From: Vespa crabro
Taxonomy: Eukaryota; Arthropoda; Insecta; Hymenoptera; Vespidae
Direction of reading: 5' to 3'
Length of the DNA stretch: 64,000 bases
NCBI RefSeq assembly: GCF_910589235.1
Contig: NC_060963.1
Span: 62,001 to 126,000, forward strand
This document shows, in pieces, positions 22,131-34,597 of the stretch. How positions within the stretch are numbered: position 1 is the stretch's first letter; each line of letters begins with the position of its first letter. The notes beneath the pieces were generated by a model. It saw only the letters and a list, made by a program, of their open reading frames with translations. It was not told the DNA's origin and searched no databases. The position numbers and the translations under genes are program-made.

Positions 22131-22162
<32 letters not shown>

Positions 22163-22994
22163 TACCAACCCTCGCCGTGCTCGCTCTAATAGCCATTGAG
22201 TAATGGAGAGGCTCTCATTATTAAATAGCGCAGGATAAATGCGCGCTTGCGTAGCTATGCGCTCGTAGACGCGCGCCCAGCGACGTGATTATCCTTGATA
22301 TCGCTGTTGGAACGAAGGAATCCTCATTAACCGCCAACACCCATTTCAAGATATCGCCTACTCGACCTATCCGATTACACTTTCGACGGATTTCTTTCGA
22401 CGGAAATTTTTTCATGTCATTCGGCTGCGATTGTTATCTCAAGGTAGTTGCAACAAGATGTTTATGATGCAATTTACAATATTTTCTATATCTATAGAAA
22501 GGTAAGCTCGATCGTCGAACGAACAAAGTTTATTAAATATTTGGACGTTTGCCTATCGTAGAAAAATAATTAAATATTAATAGACATTAATATAACGAAG
22601 TTATGCTTGGGTGGCTCGTTGTTGTTCGATATCAGTATAAGAAATTGAGGGTTAAAACCGATACGGCGATATTTTCAGAAGAGCATCGTCGATCGTTCCA
22701 AGCTTATTTTCGATAAGCTGTAGCAATTTTGAGTTTGAGTCAATATTCGAACGAGAAACGAGCACCCAGGGCGTCGTGCTCGTTTCTTTTTCGTCGTCCT
22801 ATTCGAATCGTCGTCGTTCGAAACTCTTACGAATAACTTTGAAAGGATAAGTATTGCATATTCCCGGCCGCGAGAGGATACACCTTACGACTATTAAGAT
22901 ATTCACGGCTCCACGGAGGACACCCTACTTTGAAATATGGCCCAACGGGTCAACGTGAGTATACCTCGAAGCAGAGAGCGCCCTTCTTGCCATC

Positions 22995-22999
<5 letters not shown>

Positions 23000-23044
<45 letters not shown>
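23000..23044. repeat. (CT)22 microsatellite, facing a (GA) array
   Basis: A perfect CT array; (GA)17 lies about 95 bp downstream on the same strand. Confidence 0.95.
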
Positions 23045-23048
<4 letters not shown>

Positions 23049-23136
23049 TCCCTCTCCATCCCCTTTCTTTCTCACTCCTACCTTTGCATTACGAAAAGTA
23101 AGGGGAAGGGTGGCTTTGGACGACATCGTAGATTCG

Positions 23137-23139
<3 letters not shown>

Positions 23140-23173
<34 letters not shown>
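23140..23173. repeat. (GA)17 microsatellite
   Basis: A perfect GA array, partner of the 23000-23044 CT array. Confidence 0.95.
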
Positions 23174-23174
<1 letters not shown>

Positions 23175-25608
23175 GGTGTCCGAAGCAACCCTCCTTTACC
23201 AGCTTCTCGTGGTTTTCCATATTATTTACAGCCTCGTCCTACGCGTTACGCCACAATAACTCGAGCAAGCGGGTCCACGAATGCGACCATGTCGGCAAAT
23301 TGGTGGAAACCGAGGATGTCGTAACGCGTTCTCCTGGCTTGACTCTACACGTGCATAGATACATTATATGTACATACATACATACGTATCTATGCCCTTC
23401 CGAGGCATGACGTATTAACTGTGCGGTACGATGCGAATAGCGTAAATATGTGTGCTGTAGATAATCTTGCTTTCACCTTAGTGCCGACCACGATATCTTC
23501 GACTTGCACAAGGTGACTTTTATTTTTCTCTCTGGCATTTTTATTGCCTCTTTATATTCCGTATACATCTACGTATTTAGTGGTATAAAATATACATATA
23601 ATTCTTATAGATCTTTTAGAGATCGCTTTAAAAGGGAAGGTAAAATCGTGAGTTTCGTATCGGCCGATTATTCGCCTAGTCGGCCCCCGGCCGTAATAAT
23701 ATCGCGTACGTACTCATGTTAACGCGTTATATTGTAATTTATCTTATACGTTCGCGTTTGCGTTAAAATTAATCAACTTAATTACCCAAAGGCGGCAATG
23801 TACCCATTTTATTAAATTTCTCTATCGAAGCGTACAATTGCACTTAACTTAATTAAACTATTATCTTAAATCGTAGAGCGGGAGAGTCTCGCGACAAGCG
23901 AGGAAGGACGTTGGCAAAGGCGATACGCATCGGCGATAGTCGAAACGCGAGTAAGCTTCTTTCGCGAGTTAGAACTTGGCTGACGACAAGTTTATCGTGG
24001 AATCGTGGAAAAAGCATAACGCTGAACGTACGCGAGTGCGCGCAGGCAAATCTCATTTCCGCGAAGCTGCGCGAGTCCCCTCGTATTATGGGGATTTTCC
24101 TGTCACGGGAGTAATCGGAATGGGCGAGGATTAAAAAATGTCAATTTCCAATTATCGTCAGCGCGGTGTTGCGCGGACATACGGGTAATGGAATTTTTGA
24201 AAAGGAGATTATATTTTACTCTTTATCCAATTTTCACTTTGGCCGGTATCATCCCGTCCTGCTTCCCACCTCTCGATTTCTCTCGCACATTTAGAGCACC
24301 TATCTCGGATTAAGAAGAACGACTGAATTTTGTCTTGGTTGAAAAGAGGACGCTTCCTCGTAGAATTCGCGAGGACGAACGTTCGTTTAATTAATTGAAA
24401 ATGAATTACGAGACGCCTCGTAATATTCGAGAGGTTGTAACCGGTCGTTACTCTTTTCTTTCGTACATAACGAGGCCGCTCTCTCGCTCGCTCGCTCGCT
24501 CGCTCGCTCTCTTTAACTAATCAACTTTCGTAAGATCGAGGTTGCGACAAGCTGACGCGGGAGTTGTCATTTGTCAGTAGGCTTTTCTAATAACGAGCCG
24601 AGTTCTTGAACGAGTTTAAACAAATAGCTCGTCGCAAGGCACGAAGAATAAAACAAATGGTTGCTACCGCATTCGGGGAAAGAAAGGAAGAACCGACGGC
24701 ACGCTTAGGTACGATCAATCAGTCGTCTTTGACCGGACCGACACCTTAATACAGTCAAGAATCGATCGAATTTCGAGTTCGGTCTCTTGAAATATTTTCC
24801 GCGATACGTCCTTTGGGATTGAATCTTTGAGACGATCCATGTATCCATGTTGGTTGAAAAGGACCTTTCATCATTTCTCTTTCCCTTTTCATTTACAAAA
24901 TGCGTACGGTAAATTGAATATGGTTATCGTTGATTAAATAATACGTCGGATTAATATAAGGAAGAAACGAAAGAAAATAATGAAAAAGACTTTCATTCGA
25001 TGCTCGAGTAAATGCCTTTAAATATCTAGAATATGTAAAATATTTAATGGCGATCGGAAAAGTTGAAACGGTTCGGAGGCTAAATCGATCTATTAAGGGG
25101 CCCGATAAATGGAGAAAGAAACGATCGACGATAATCTAGGAGTAACTTTACCGTAAATACGCGGATAGGCGATGACGCCATTCCCTGGAGAGATCGATTC
25201 ATTACAGATGTTAAATAAATGATAGGGCATCGGTACGCTCGTTTTGAAAATAGCTATCGGCTATTCGTGCCTGGCTAGTCGTATTCCCAAAGAGCGATTA
25301 TTCCTCTGTCGACGTCGTAGCCTCTTGGGCGAAATCAACTCCCGAGGATGTGCACAGGGTCACGTTGCGCCGCGACGCGATGTATCTCCTTCGCATCTAA
25401 CATTCATGATCGAGGAACTTTTTTTCCATCTCCTTTCGTGCGTCTTAACTAACAACGAACTTTTAGCTTCAAACGTTGCCAGTTTAACTCGTAGAAATAA
25501 CATTTTTATCGTTCTTCCACGTTTACGTTCCGTTCTTAATTAGCACGATGAAAAATTCCATTCTTGAAAGTTGAACGGTTCGACCCGTTGCTTTTGTAAA
25601 AATCGAAT

Positions 25609-25610
<2 letters not shown>

Positions 25611-25673
<63 letters not shown>

Positions 25674-25687
25674 GGAGAGAGAGAGAG
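25611..25687. repeat. (GA)n microsatellite, 77 bp, interrupted
   Basis: The longest GA array in the window, with GCGA and GGGA interruptions near its right end. Confidence 0.95.
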
Positions 25688-26135
25688 CGCTCCCGATAAT
25701 GATATCTTATTTACGTGTCGCGCGCATAATTCGAGAACGGGACCGTCGATCAAGCGGCCCTATCAGCGTCTACCTGGACCACGTAGTAGTCGTAACTCAG
25801 TTTCGAAACGGATCGTCTCCCAGGAATACTTTATGCGTGCCGTAGGTCGCATCGCAAAGGACGGTAGGAGGGAAAAGAGACTTTAAGGATTCTAGACGCG
25901 GCGGTACCGGGCAACTGCATCCGGCAACCTTAAGAAGGGCGTAGCTCTAGCGATACACCGTACTATAGCGCTTTCTTCGAGCCTCCCTTCGACCGAAACC
26001 GAACGAGAAGAAGGAGAAAGGAGAGGAAGGAAAGTCGTACCGAGGATAATCGTATAAGGATAACTGGCAGAGCCGCGGACGGATATCAACTTTTGATCCT
26101 TCGATATCTCGCAGAAGCATCAGGGAGATTCGTAT

Positions 26136-26195
26136 CGGCGGCGGCGGTGGCGGCGGTGGCCGCACCGCGCCGCGCCGCGCCGCGCCGGCGTCGGT
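26136..26195. repeat. GC-rich (GGC)n and (CGCGC)4 patch
   Basis: GGC/GGT units are followed by four CGCGC-type pentamers. It is a strongly GC- and CpG-rich patch in otherwise AT-rich intergenic DNA and could form G-quadruplex-like or Z-DNA structures. Confidence 0.85.
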
Positions 26196-27823
26196 ATTCA
26201 AACGGGTCTAACTCGATATAAGCGACGCTCCCAAAGGTATCGCTTCTTGCTAGGGCGAGGAACGAGGGACACTCCCTCTACGACCCTCTTTCTCTTTAAA
26301 AGCGTACGCGGCAAAGAATAAAAGTATCTTATTCCTCGACGAGCGTCAATTCGATTTGCATCCTTGGCTGAAATACACCGAAAATGTCACCTTCGTTCGA
26401 TCCTTCTATAACGTCAGATATCCTTCGACGAAGGAGAGCGATCTCGCGTCTACGAAAAGATAATCGTTCGCGTTCGCGCGAGATCTCGTATAGAAATTTG
26501 AAACGGATATATCGATTTCATTTACATTTTCGAGGGATACGCGCCAGTCTTATTTAATATTTCATGATACCTTACAAATATCTTTCGCGGTTGAAGATTT
26601 CTTTTTTCTTTTTCCCCCCTTTCTACATTTCTCTTTTATCCGTCGTGTGTTTTATCGACAGGGCAGAAATAATCTTTAGCATTTATCCGTTTCCACGTTA
26701 CACACCGAAGCTAATAGTTTTTTCCACGAGTTAACATTTTCCGTGGTCGATAAACTAGGGATAGCTAAAAGGTCGGACGGTAGATTTCTACGGTAAGCGA
26801 CTGTTGGGTTTAAATGAAATCTCTTAATATCGTGTAACATATTGAAAGGTACGCAGGGATTTACCTTACCGACACGGACTGACTGATCCTAATCGATAAG
26901 AAGGGGGCGATATTTTTTTCTTAAATTTCGAAATAAAATCACAAATGGGCGGGCGACGACTTGTCCACTCAAAACTGGACTTACCGAAGAAGTTTATATA
27001 TCGCAGGGTCACAATAAATACGACAGGATGGAATTTTACGTTTTGATATAAAGTAGATGGGGATTTGATATAAAGTAGCGAGAGAGGGATAAGGATAGAA
27101 CGAACGATTAAAACGAAAATCGAGCTATACTTTATTATGCTATATTTGAATATTAGCCATATCCAAGAGTACGCCATCGCAGTTTACAGGAATGCGTTTT
27201 GGTTTATTCGTAATCGTGTCGCTATAAAATGATTAAAAGACAGAGAGCTCGATATCTGTCGCGCCTTCGAATTATCTTCGATTATTAAATGCTTCTCGCT
27301 CGGAGGATGGAGGACTTATTGTTGATTTCGCTAATGTACTTTCGCGGATGAGAAAATGAATGTTGCCGATCCGATGCTAATCGTCGTGCGCTAAATCGCA
27401 AATCGATCGATTTACGATCGATCGTTTCTACGCGATAAGAAATCGATAGGTTCTCGTTCGCGAGTAAAAAAGGCAGTAACACGTAGACATATCGAGAAGA
27501 GAACGAACGATGAGTATCTAATCGGATATAGCGTATAATTAACGATTGAACGATTTCGAAAAGTAAAACGTCCCTTGTCTTTGACAGTTTGTTTCTCGGA
27601 AACATTGAAATGTTTAAAGCTTCCTATTCTAATTAGATTCCATCGTGGCAATCGCAGATTTAGAAATCGGATGATATCTCGATGAGATCGAATAATTTCG
27701 CGCGTTATAAAACGACGACTTGGAAGATCGTTGGATATACATTACATACGTACGAGAGCGAACAAGTCGCAAACGATTAGAATATGCGCGAACGCTTGGA
27801 TAAAGGAAGACGCATTTAATCGA

Positions 27824-27851
27824 GATCGAAATCGAAATCGAAATCGAAATC
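27824..27851. repeat. (ATCGAA)n hexanucleotide array
   Basis: Four to five tandem ATCGAA units. Confidence 0.9.
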
Positions 27852-28254
27852 TTGTAAATTGTACGATAATTCGCTGCTGGCAGTCAGCGTCCCATTATAA
27901 GATATCCTCGAGAAATCTTGTTGCCAAGAGGCTCGGGTAACTCGGTAGTTGTCTCGTTGTAAAAAAAAGAAAAAGAACGTAACGACATATGACAACGTTA
28001 TCTTCTTGTTTCCGCTCTCTCGTCAAACACAGGAAAAATGATGGATCGTCTTTTGCTTTTATATGTACTTTTAACGATGTATACGTCTACGCTCGTACGC
28101 AAGTACGAAATCCTGTAAATGTAGTCGGAGAAAGGCTTCGGTTTGTAACTCGAGGTGTACATAGAAAACTCGATTAGAGCGCTCAAAACTTCACGGTATA
28201 TCTCGTACGATCGACCCGTACCTACACGCGCGCACATGCACGTACGTATGTATA

Positions 28255-28342
28255 TTTATATATATATATATATGTGCATATATATATATATATGTACACA
28301 CACACACGCACACACACATATACATATATATATATATATATT
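28255..28342. repeat. (AT)n/(AC)n compound microsatellite
   Basis: Alternating TA runs with a CA run in between and TATT units after it (to about 28375). Confidence 0.9.
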
Positions 28343-28737
28343 TATATTTATTTATTAATTTATTTATTTATTTATTCATTCATTATTTAAGTATTCATTT
28401 AATAATCTGGCAAGCTTAGCAACAAGGTAGGTACACATAATTCGTAAGCTGTTTACCTTACGAACGTCGCACGCGTACTACGTGCAAAATCTTGTTTGGC
28501 ACTAAAAAAACCCTTTTTCGTACGATAATAAATTCAACCGTCACATTTTCGTTCCATCATAATCATTAAATCCGTCACGTCGAAAGCGTCGAGCTTTCTT
28601 GTCGACTAGCCACCTTCGCCATTCCTTTACCCATTACGCATATCGCTACATTCTCGAAACAAATGAACGCATAATTAACTCTCAGGCCTAACTTCGTTTA
28701 TATTGTAGGTACGTCATATATATACATATACATATAT

Positions 28738-28757
28738 GTATACACACACACGCGCAC

Positions 28758-28809
<52 letters not shown>
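28738..28809. repeat. (AC)n-(AT)n compound microsatellite
   Basis: A short ACAC/CGCG run followed by a perfect AT array of about 25 units. Confidence 0.93.
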
Positions 28810-28811
<2 letters not shown>

Positions 28812-29041
28812 TTATCATTGCGATCTACGTAATGTGCAGACCTTGGTACTCCTCGTTAGTCGAAAGAAGGCGAAATCGCGGGAGAGGGGAGGGAGGTGGC
28901 GAGAAAGTCCGTACTCGAATTTTCACGTAATACGGATTTTTCTCGTCGGTAATATTATGTTTAGTTTAAATTTGAGGGTACGATTCAACGATATATTTTA
29001 TTCCGCTAGACTTAAATAATTTGTAATAATAACAATTTAAT

Positions 29042-29042
29042 A

Positions 29043-29074
<32 letters not shown>

Positions 29075-29077
29075 AAT
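29042..29077. repeat. (GAT)n trinucleotide array
   Basis: About eleven GAT units in the intergenic region. Confidence 0.93.
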
Positions 29078-29557
29078 AAAACGAGTAGTAAATATAATAT
29101 CTATCTATATACGAACGAGCGTATCAATATAATTTTCTCCGACACCGTACGTGGATTAACTCGATCAACGCTATCTCGACTTTCGTCCTTAATCTTCCTT
29201 CTATCGATAGTTTGGCGTAGTTTGCCATTAGCGTCCCTTTATTCGTCTTCCTAATCTCCGATAATCGTCGATCAACGTGCCTCCTTGTTTAAGAATTTTT
29301 CAAATAGTACACACACGTGCGTAGACCCGATCTGATATCATTCGAGAAAGATAATTCGAGCTGAAAATAGTGAAAAGAGATGTAGAAACTCGACAGGACT
29401 AACTACCGAAAGACGGGTTGCGAGATAACTCGGTTACGATCGAAGACGACCTTACGAAGGAGGGAAAGCTTTACTTTTTCGTTTTTCTTTCGACGAATTC
29501 GACGAATCGATTCTACTCGCACGTATACGTATTTCTCTACCACATGTGCATATATTC

Positions 29558-29563
29558 TTTATT
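29558..29563 (-). promoter_or_regulatory. Possible polyadenylation signal of the minus-strand gene
   Basis: TTTATT on the plus strand is AATAAA on the minus strand, about 260 bp after the stop codon of the minus-strand gene. It is the nearest good candidate for the 3' end. Confidence 0.4.
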
Positions 29564-29823
29564 TTCCTTTCTCTTTACAGAAGTCCTTAATCTTTAGGAA
29601 AGTCGCTTTTCCTCCTTCAATTTTTTTGTTTTTATAACACCTAATAAGATCTTTCGCTTATTCTTGTAATCGTCTATTCGGCGTACGATCGGCCCCGTAG
29701 GATTAGTTTTTTCTTTTCGAAGGAAAATCCTTCCGATAAGTTTTCGATGCGTGGCAGGCTGAGTTAATAAGAGGGTCGACGATGCGGCTTCATCTCCGAT
29801 GCAGCTTCCATCCGCTTGGCCTG

Positions 29824-29940
29824 CTACTGTATGGAACATGTCAACGGATGCGACATAGCGTGATCTAGCAGTATGGGAGTACCCGCGGCCAATTCCGTTC
29901 TAGCATCGCCGCAATCGTCGTCGCAGTCGAAATAATTACT
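29824..29940 (-). CDS. Minus-strand gene terminal exon, residues 382-419 and stop
   Basis: The acceptor TTTAATTTCAG precedes 29940, in phase 0. It encodes SNYFDCDDDCGDARTEL, then a short tail ending HPLTCSIQ before TAG at 29824-29826. Its two cysteines continue the cluster of the previous exon. Confidence 0.85.
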   Translation of the reverse strand, partial: SNYFDCDDDCGDARTELAAGTPILLDHAMSHPLTCSIQ

Positions 29941-32900
29941 CTGAAATTAAATCGAAAGAGGATAAAAATTAATCCATTGAAATAATCAAAGTATAAAACG
30001 CAATCTACTGATATATTCATAGGAAATACGATCGGTAACGAACGACGAAATTCCATAGCGATACGCACTTTTACGAAAAGTAAAATCCGTCGATTTACCA
30101 GTTACTTACTCAATTACTACGTAAGACCTTTTGTCTAATTGCTTAAAGAGGCTTTAATAAATTGGAGCTCGGAGCGATCTATTGTTTCCCCGTAAAACCC
30201 AGGATATCTGGATTCGGGGATTCATTTAAAATGCTTTCAAACGGGACCGAAGCGAAAATAAACAGAACGATTACTTTTCAAATAAATTTCTTCTAAAGGG
30301 TCGCTCTCTTTAACACCGTTTTAGGTATTGGCGATCGAAATGTATAATTGGCACGAGCAAACGAGGCCAATTACGCGTCGAATCTCGATCGTTATTGGTA
30401 CCGAAATTTCTTATGTAAAAAAATTTCTTATAGAAAAGTCGTGCTTTATTATGGAAACGCGTAATTAAATATAATTATATAGAAACGAATGGGTATATTG
30501 GTACGACGATTACCTGACAGTCAATGCATCGGCAACTGTCGGTCAGAGAACAGGTAAGTCCAAGAATTTCTACGGCCTCCTTGTAAAGCTCAGCGCTTGA
30601 CTTTCGTTGCCTCGGCGGCGAAGTAGGCGCGCTAACTGTACCGGTGCCAGATGGTCTTCTGCCGCTCTTCAGCCTCGAGGAGGATTCTCGAGACAAGGAG
30701 GAGGTCGTCGTCGATCCTCTCGGTCGATTGTCATTACTTAGAAGTGCTCGTCCTGCTGGCGATGCAAATAGCTGCAGCATATCCATGTCCTAGGAAGAAA
30801 GAAAATTATTAATTAACGAAGACCATTGTCCTATAATGAATTTAACGGCCAGAATTTATCACCAACGGAACAATCTCACTAACTAAATTATTGTCCTCGT
30901 TGTCCAAGTGGCAACGTATGTATCTCGTCACTTTTTGGTTAACGAGATTTAACCTATCCCTTAACGATTTCGATCTCGAGCTAGCGCGAAGAGCTATAGT
31001 GTGTCCCGTGAAAGGAACAAGAACTGACCTTTTCTCAATCCCTTCCAATCCGAGTAACTTACTTACTTGCTTACACTTACGCCCTATCGAGAGAAATCGA
31101 TTCACGGGCGAAACCGATTCATGGAAAGACGGAATTCGCGAAGAACGCAACCCTGATGCAATTTTACGATCTCATATCATTTACAATTCTCTGTTGCGCT
31201 AACGTTGCCCCTATCAATTTAGGATTGAACGAACGATCGAATCTAGAGGAAAACGAACATCAGCGTAGACTTTTTTCTTTGCTCGTCGAACACGACGCCC
31301 CCATCGACGGATCGTCGTGTATAGGAGGAAACGAAATTTCAACAGACAAATTCAAAGTCGAACGATGGAGCTTTTATTTATGGCATGGATCGTAACGCAC
31401 CTACTCTATGTATTTATAATTCTCGTATCCAAAATCGTCGAGTTTTTAATTACGAGTACAGCCTCATTAAATCCTTCGACTGTCCGGACCATAACCATCC
31501 TTTTTCCCTTTAAAGGAGAACACGACGGTGCCGTGTATGATTGTTAACGTTATCGTCGGAGGAATGCAGAAATCGTCTTACCGGAAGAAAATAATTGGAA
31601 ATGTCCCAAGAGAACTGCGAGTTCGTTCGCTATTCGATTTACTTAGAGGAGAGAAACTGGGGTAATGCGAACCAATGATTATGTCGAGTTGGCACCTACG
31701 GACCTCTCAAGGAGACGTCGCTTTTCGAAAATTCGCGGCTCACCTATTTTCACCCATTCCTATTATGGCTTAACCGTGGTTATTTATAAAACTAGTTTGA
31801 AATGGCTCCTGGATGAATGAAACCTTTCAAATCGTCCAAAGGACGCAAAGTTTTCGTAAAATATTTGACAATTCTCCCTTACGTCGCTACGCGATTTCTT
31901 CGGGAAAGGGAATATCGAAAGATGCGACGATAAAATAGAATAGAATGGAAAAGCGATAAGAACTACTAGTCAGAAATTATGCAAGTAGCGCTCTGAGAGA
32001 AAACTTTGGACGATGCCGTGAGGGATTTTCTTTCGTCCCCCTTTCGTTGGATGGTCATGCTCGAAATCCGCAACGATTTTCCGGCTTCGAGCCGTTCCAC
32101 GTCGACCGAGATCATATGCGTTCGATATTTCATTTGATCGAGAGAGCGGAAGGTGAAAGGAATAGAGCGCCTTGTTCGCGACGAAAGGGAATGCGAAGCT
32201 TACCGACGACAGTGAATGATTTCTCCATCAGGCGCAATAGCGTCAGAGAATTCGAATTCGATCTATCCCTAGGAGAATCTAGATCTCACTTTAGATTCTT
32301 TTCGATCGTACACTCGTTGTACATATTTTATCGCCGGAAGGAGAATTGTCCTTTTTTTCTCCTCACGCGGATCATCGCTCGTACGACGAATACCAACGTC
32401 AATATAAATACCAACGTTAATAACGACAATAATACACGTATAAAGTGCTCTAATTAAGGAGAGATACCTCTCTTATCCGAGTCAACGACGATCCTTACCG
32501 CATTCCTTTTATTTCGCGCACGCCTTCACCTATCTCCAGTCGCACCTATTCTCCTCATCCGCGGTCTCTATCTCAAGCGGTAACAATCGATTGGCACAAA
32601 CTACGCTAACAAACTCTGTTAATCGTCCAACTAATTTTCAAGCTGGACTAATTTTTACGACCTTCTTTCTTCTTTTCTCTCTCCGTTCGCAGGAAGATCG
32701 CCGACGATCGGACAAATTCGACATTTCCTCCGACACTATTCGCTCTAGCTTACGCGCCGAGTGAAATAATTTGTATATTAACGCGAACGAACAAGAGCTT
32801 GATCTCGAATAACATTTTTCTTTCCGATGGAATCGTTCGTTAGCATCGCATGACGCGTTACGTTTTTCAACGTTCGCAGAACGATCCGCTGGCAACTAAA

Positions 32901-33503
32901 AGCAATTATCGATCAATTACAGGACGCAGCAAACGTAGACGGGTCATCGCCATCATCCATTTGCCCGTTAACTGCGACTGCTACTATAACGATGCGACTA
33001 GATGTTCCAATTAAAAAGGTGGCCCGCGTACCAGAAACTCATTAGATTAATTAAATTCTACGCTTTTTTTTTTTATTTTTTTAATAGCATGCCGAGGACG
33101 ATGATGCGTGAAATTTTTGCGAAGGAAACAAAATACTCCACACTAAATACAAAATTGAAAAAAATTTCTCTTTGTTGATCGATCAATGTTTATTCCATTT
33201 GTCAAGGAAGATGTTTTCGTTAAAAGGACATTTAGATTAATTAATGACTTATCGGCCGAGCTTAATGCATCCGTGACAAACGGGATAAAAAGCGTTTTAA
33301 GCAAATAATTATTTTCGAAATTACAAATTATCGCGCGATCCTTTCGAAAATCGTCAAGAGGTACCTGCTAATTACCGGATAATTGGTAATCGCGTCGGAC
33401 GTTAAATGGAGAAGCTAATGCGAAAAGAGTAATTCGGTCGACAACGTGCCTATGCTATTAGTCGAGCTAATTTATTAATTATCCGTAAATGATCGTAACG
33501 AAT

Positions 33504-33557
<54 letters not shown>

Positions 33558-34517
33558 TTCTCTCTGCACCACTCTCTCTCTTTCCGTTACCGAAAACTTG
33601 CATGAGAGCACGAACTAATCCTCGACCGGGAAAGATTATAAAGGATTAAAACCGGCTCTTTTCTCGTCGAAGGAAAATATAAAAAATTTCGAAGAGCGAT
33701 TTTGAAGAAACGATAACGGCGATATCAAATAAAAGTATAATTATTATTATTATACGTTTTAACAGATCCTACATTCTCCCTCTCCTGTTCCGTGGTACCC
33801 TTTGGATGTGTGTGTGTGTGTACGCGCACGGACAACGTGGGTACCGGATCGTTCAACGGACCGTTTAACAGAGGCTATTTCAACTAGTACAGTTCGTTTT
33901 GGCTAATGCAGTAACGTGTTCGCGTTTGGGGCGTGAAAACCAATCGTCCTCGTAACGATTTATTCGAACGCTTGGCCTTTTTCCTAATTACGATAAAAAT
34001 GTATTGTCCATTATGATTCTTCTTTGAAATACTTTGAAGGAGGAAGGAGGATCGGTGGATGCAACGAGATTTTAACTTGAGTCTAACTTTTAATAAGATT
34101 ATTAAGGGAGCGAAGCCTCTTAAAACGAGATATGCACGTCTACGTTACGTGATATGATTCAATGACTATATCCGAAATATGGAAAAATATTTGGACGACG
34201 TTTGTTAAGTTCGTATTAAATTTGTATTCTTCTCAAATTATTAGCCTCGAAAACATTTACGGTTAAATATATCTAGATGAGAAATAGGATCTTTATATAC
34301 GTATATGTGGCTATCGCTTATACTCACCGGCAAGGACTCCGGAGTGTGGTCCAGCACGTATATGCTGTTTGTGTATCCGTACAACATCGTGTCCAGATCT
34401 GAAAAGCAAGGAGGAAGGAAAACATTAAATTGGTTTCGAACGTTCGCGCGCCACGCCGCGCCACGCCGTATTTACCGACGCGAGACTCCGTTCTACAAAG
34501 CACTGCAATATCCCCTT

Positions 34518-34597
<80 letters not shown>

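Larger units (their letters stand above)
21361..29557. other. Intergenic region between the convergent genes
   Basis: No coding exon, tRNA or other gene is supported on either strand. The region holds GA and CT arrays, a GC-rich pentanucleotide patch near 26136-26195, an ATCGAA hexanucleotide array, AT/AC arrays near 28255-28342 and 28738-28809, and a GAT array near 29042-29077. A repeat-poor, GC-richer segment at about 21940-22090 may be a conserved noncoding element. Confidence 0.6.
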
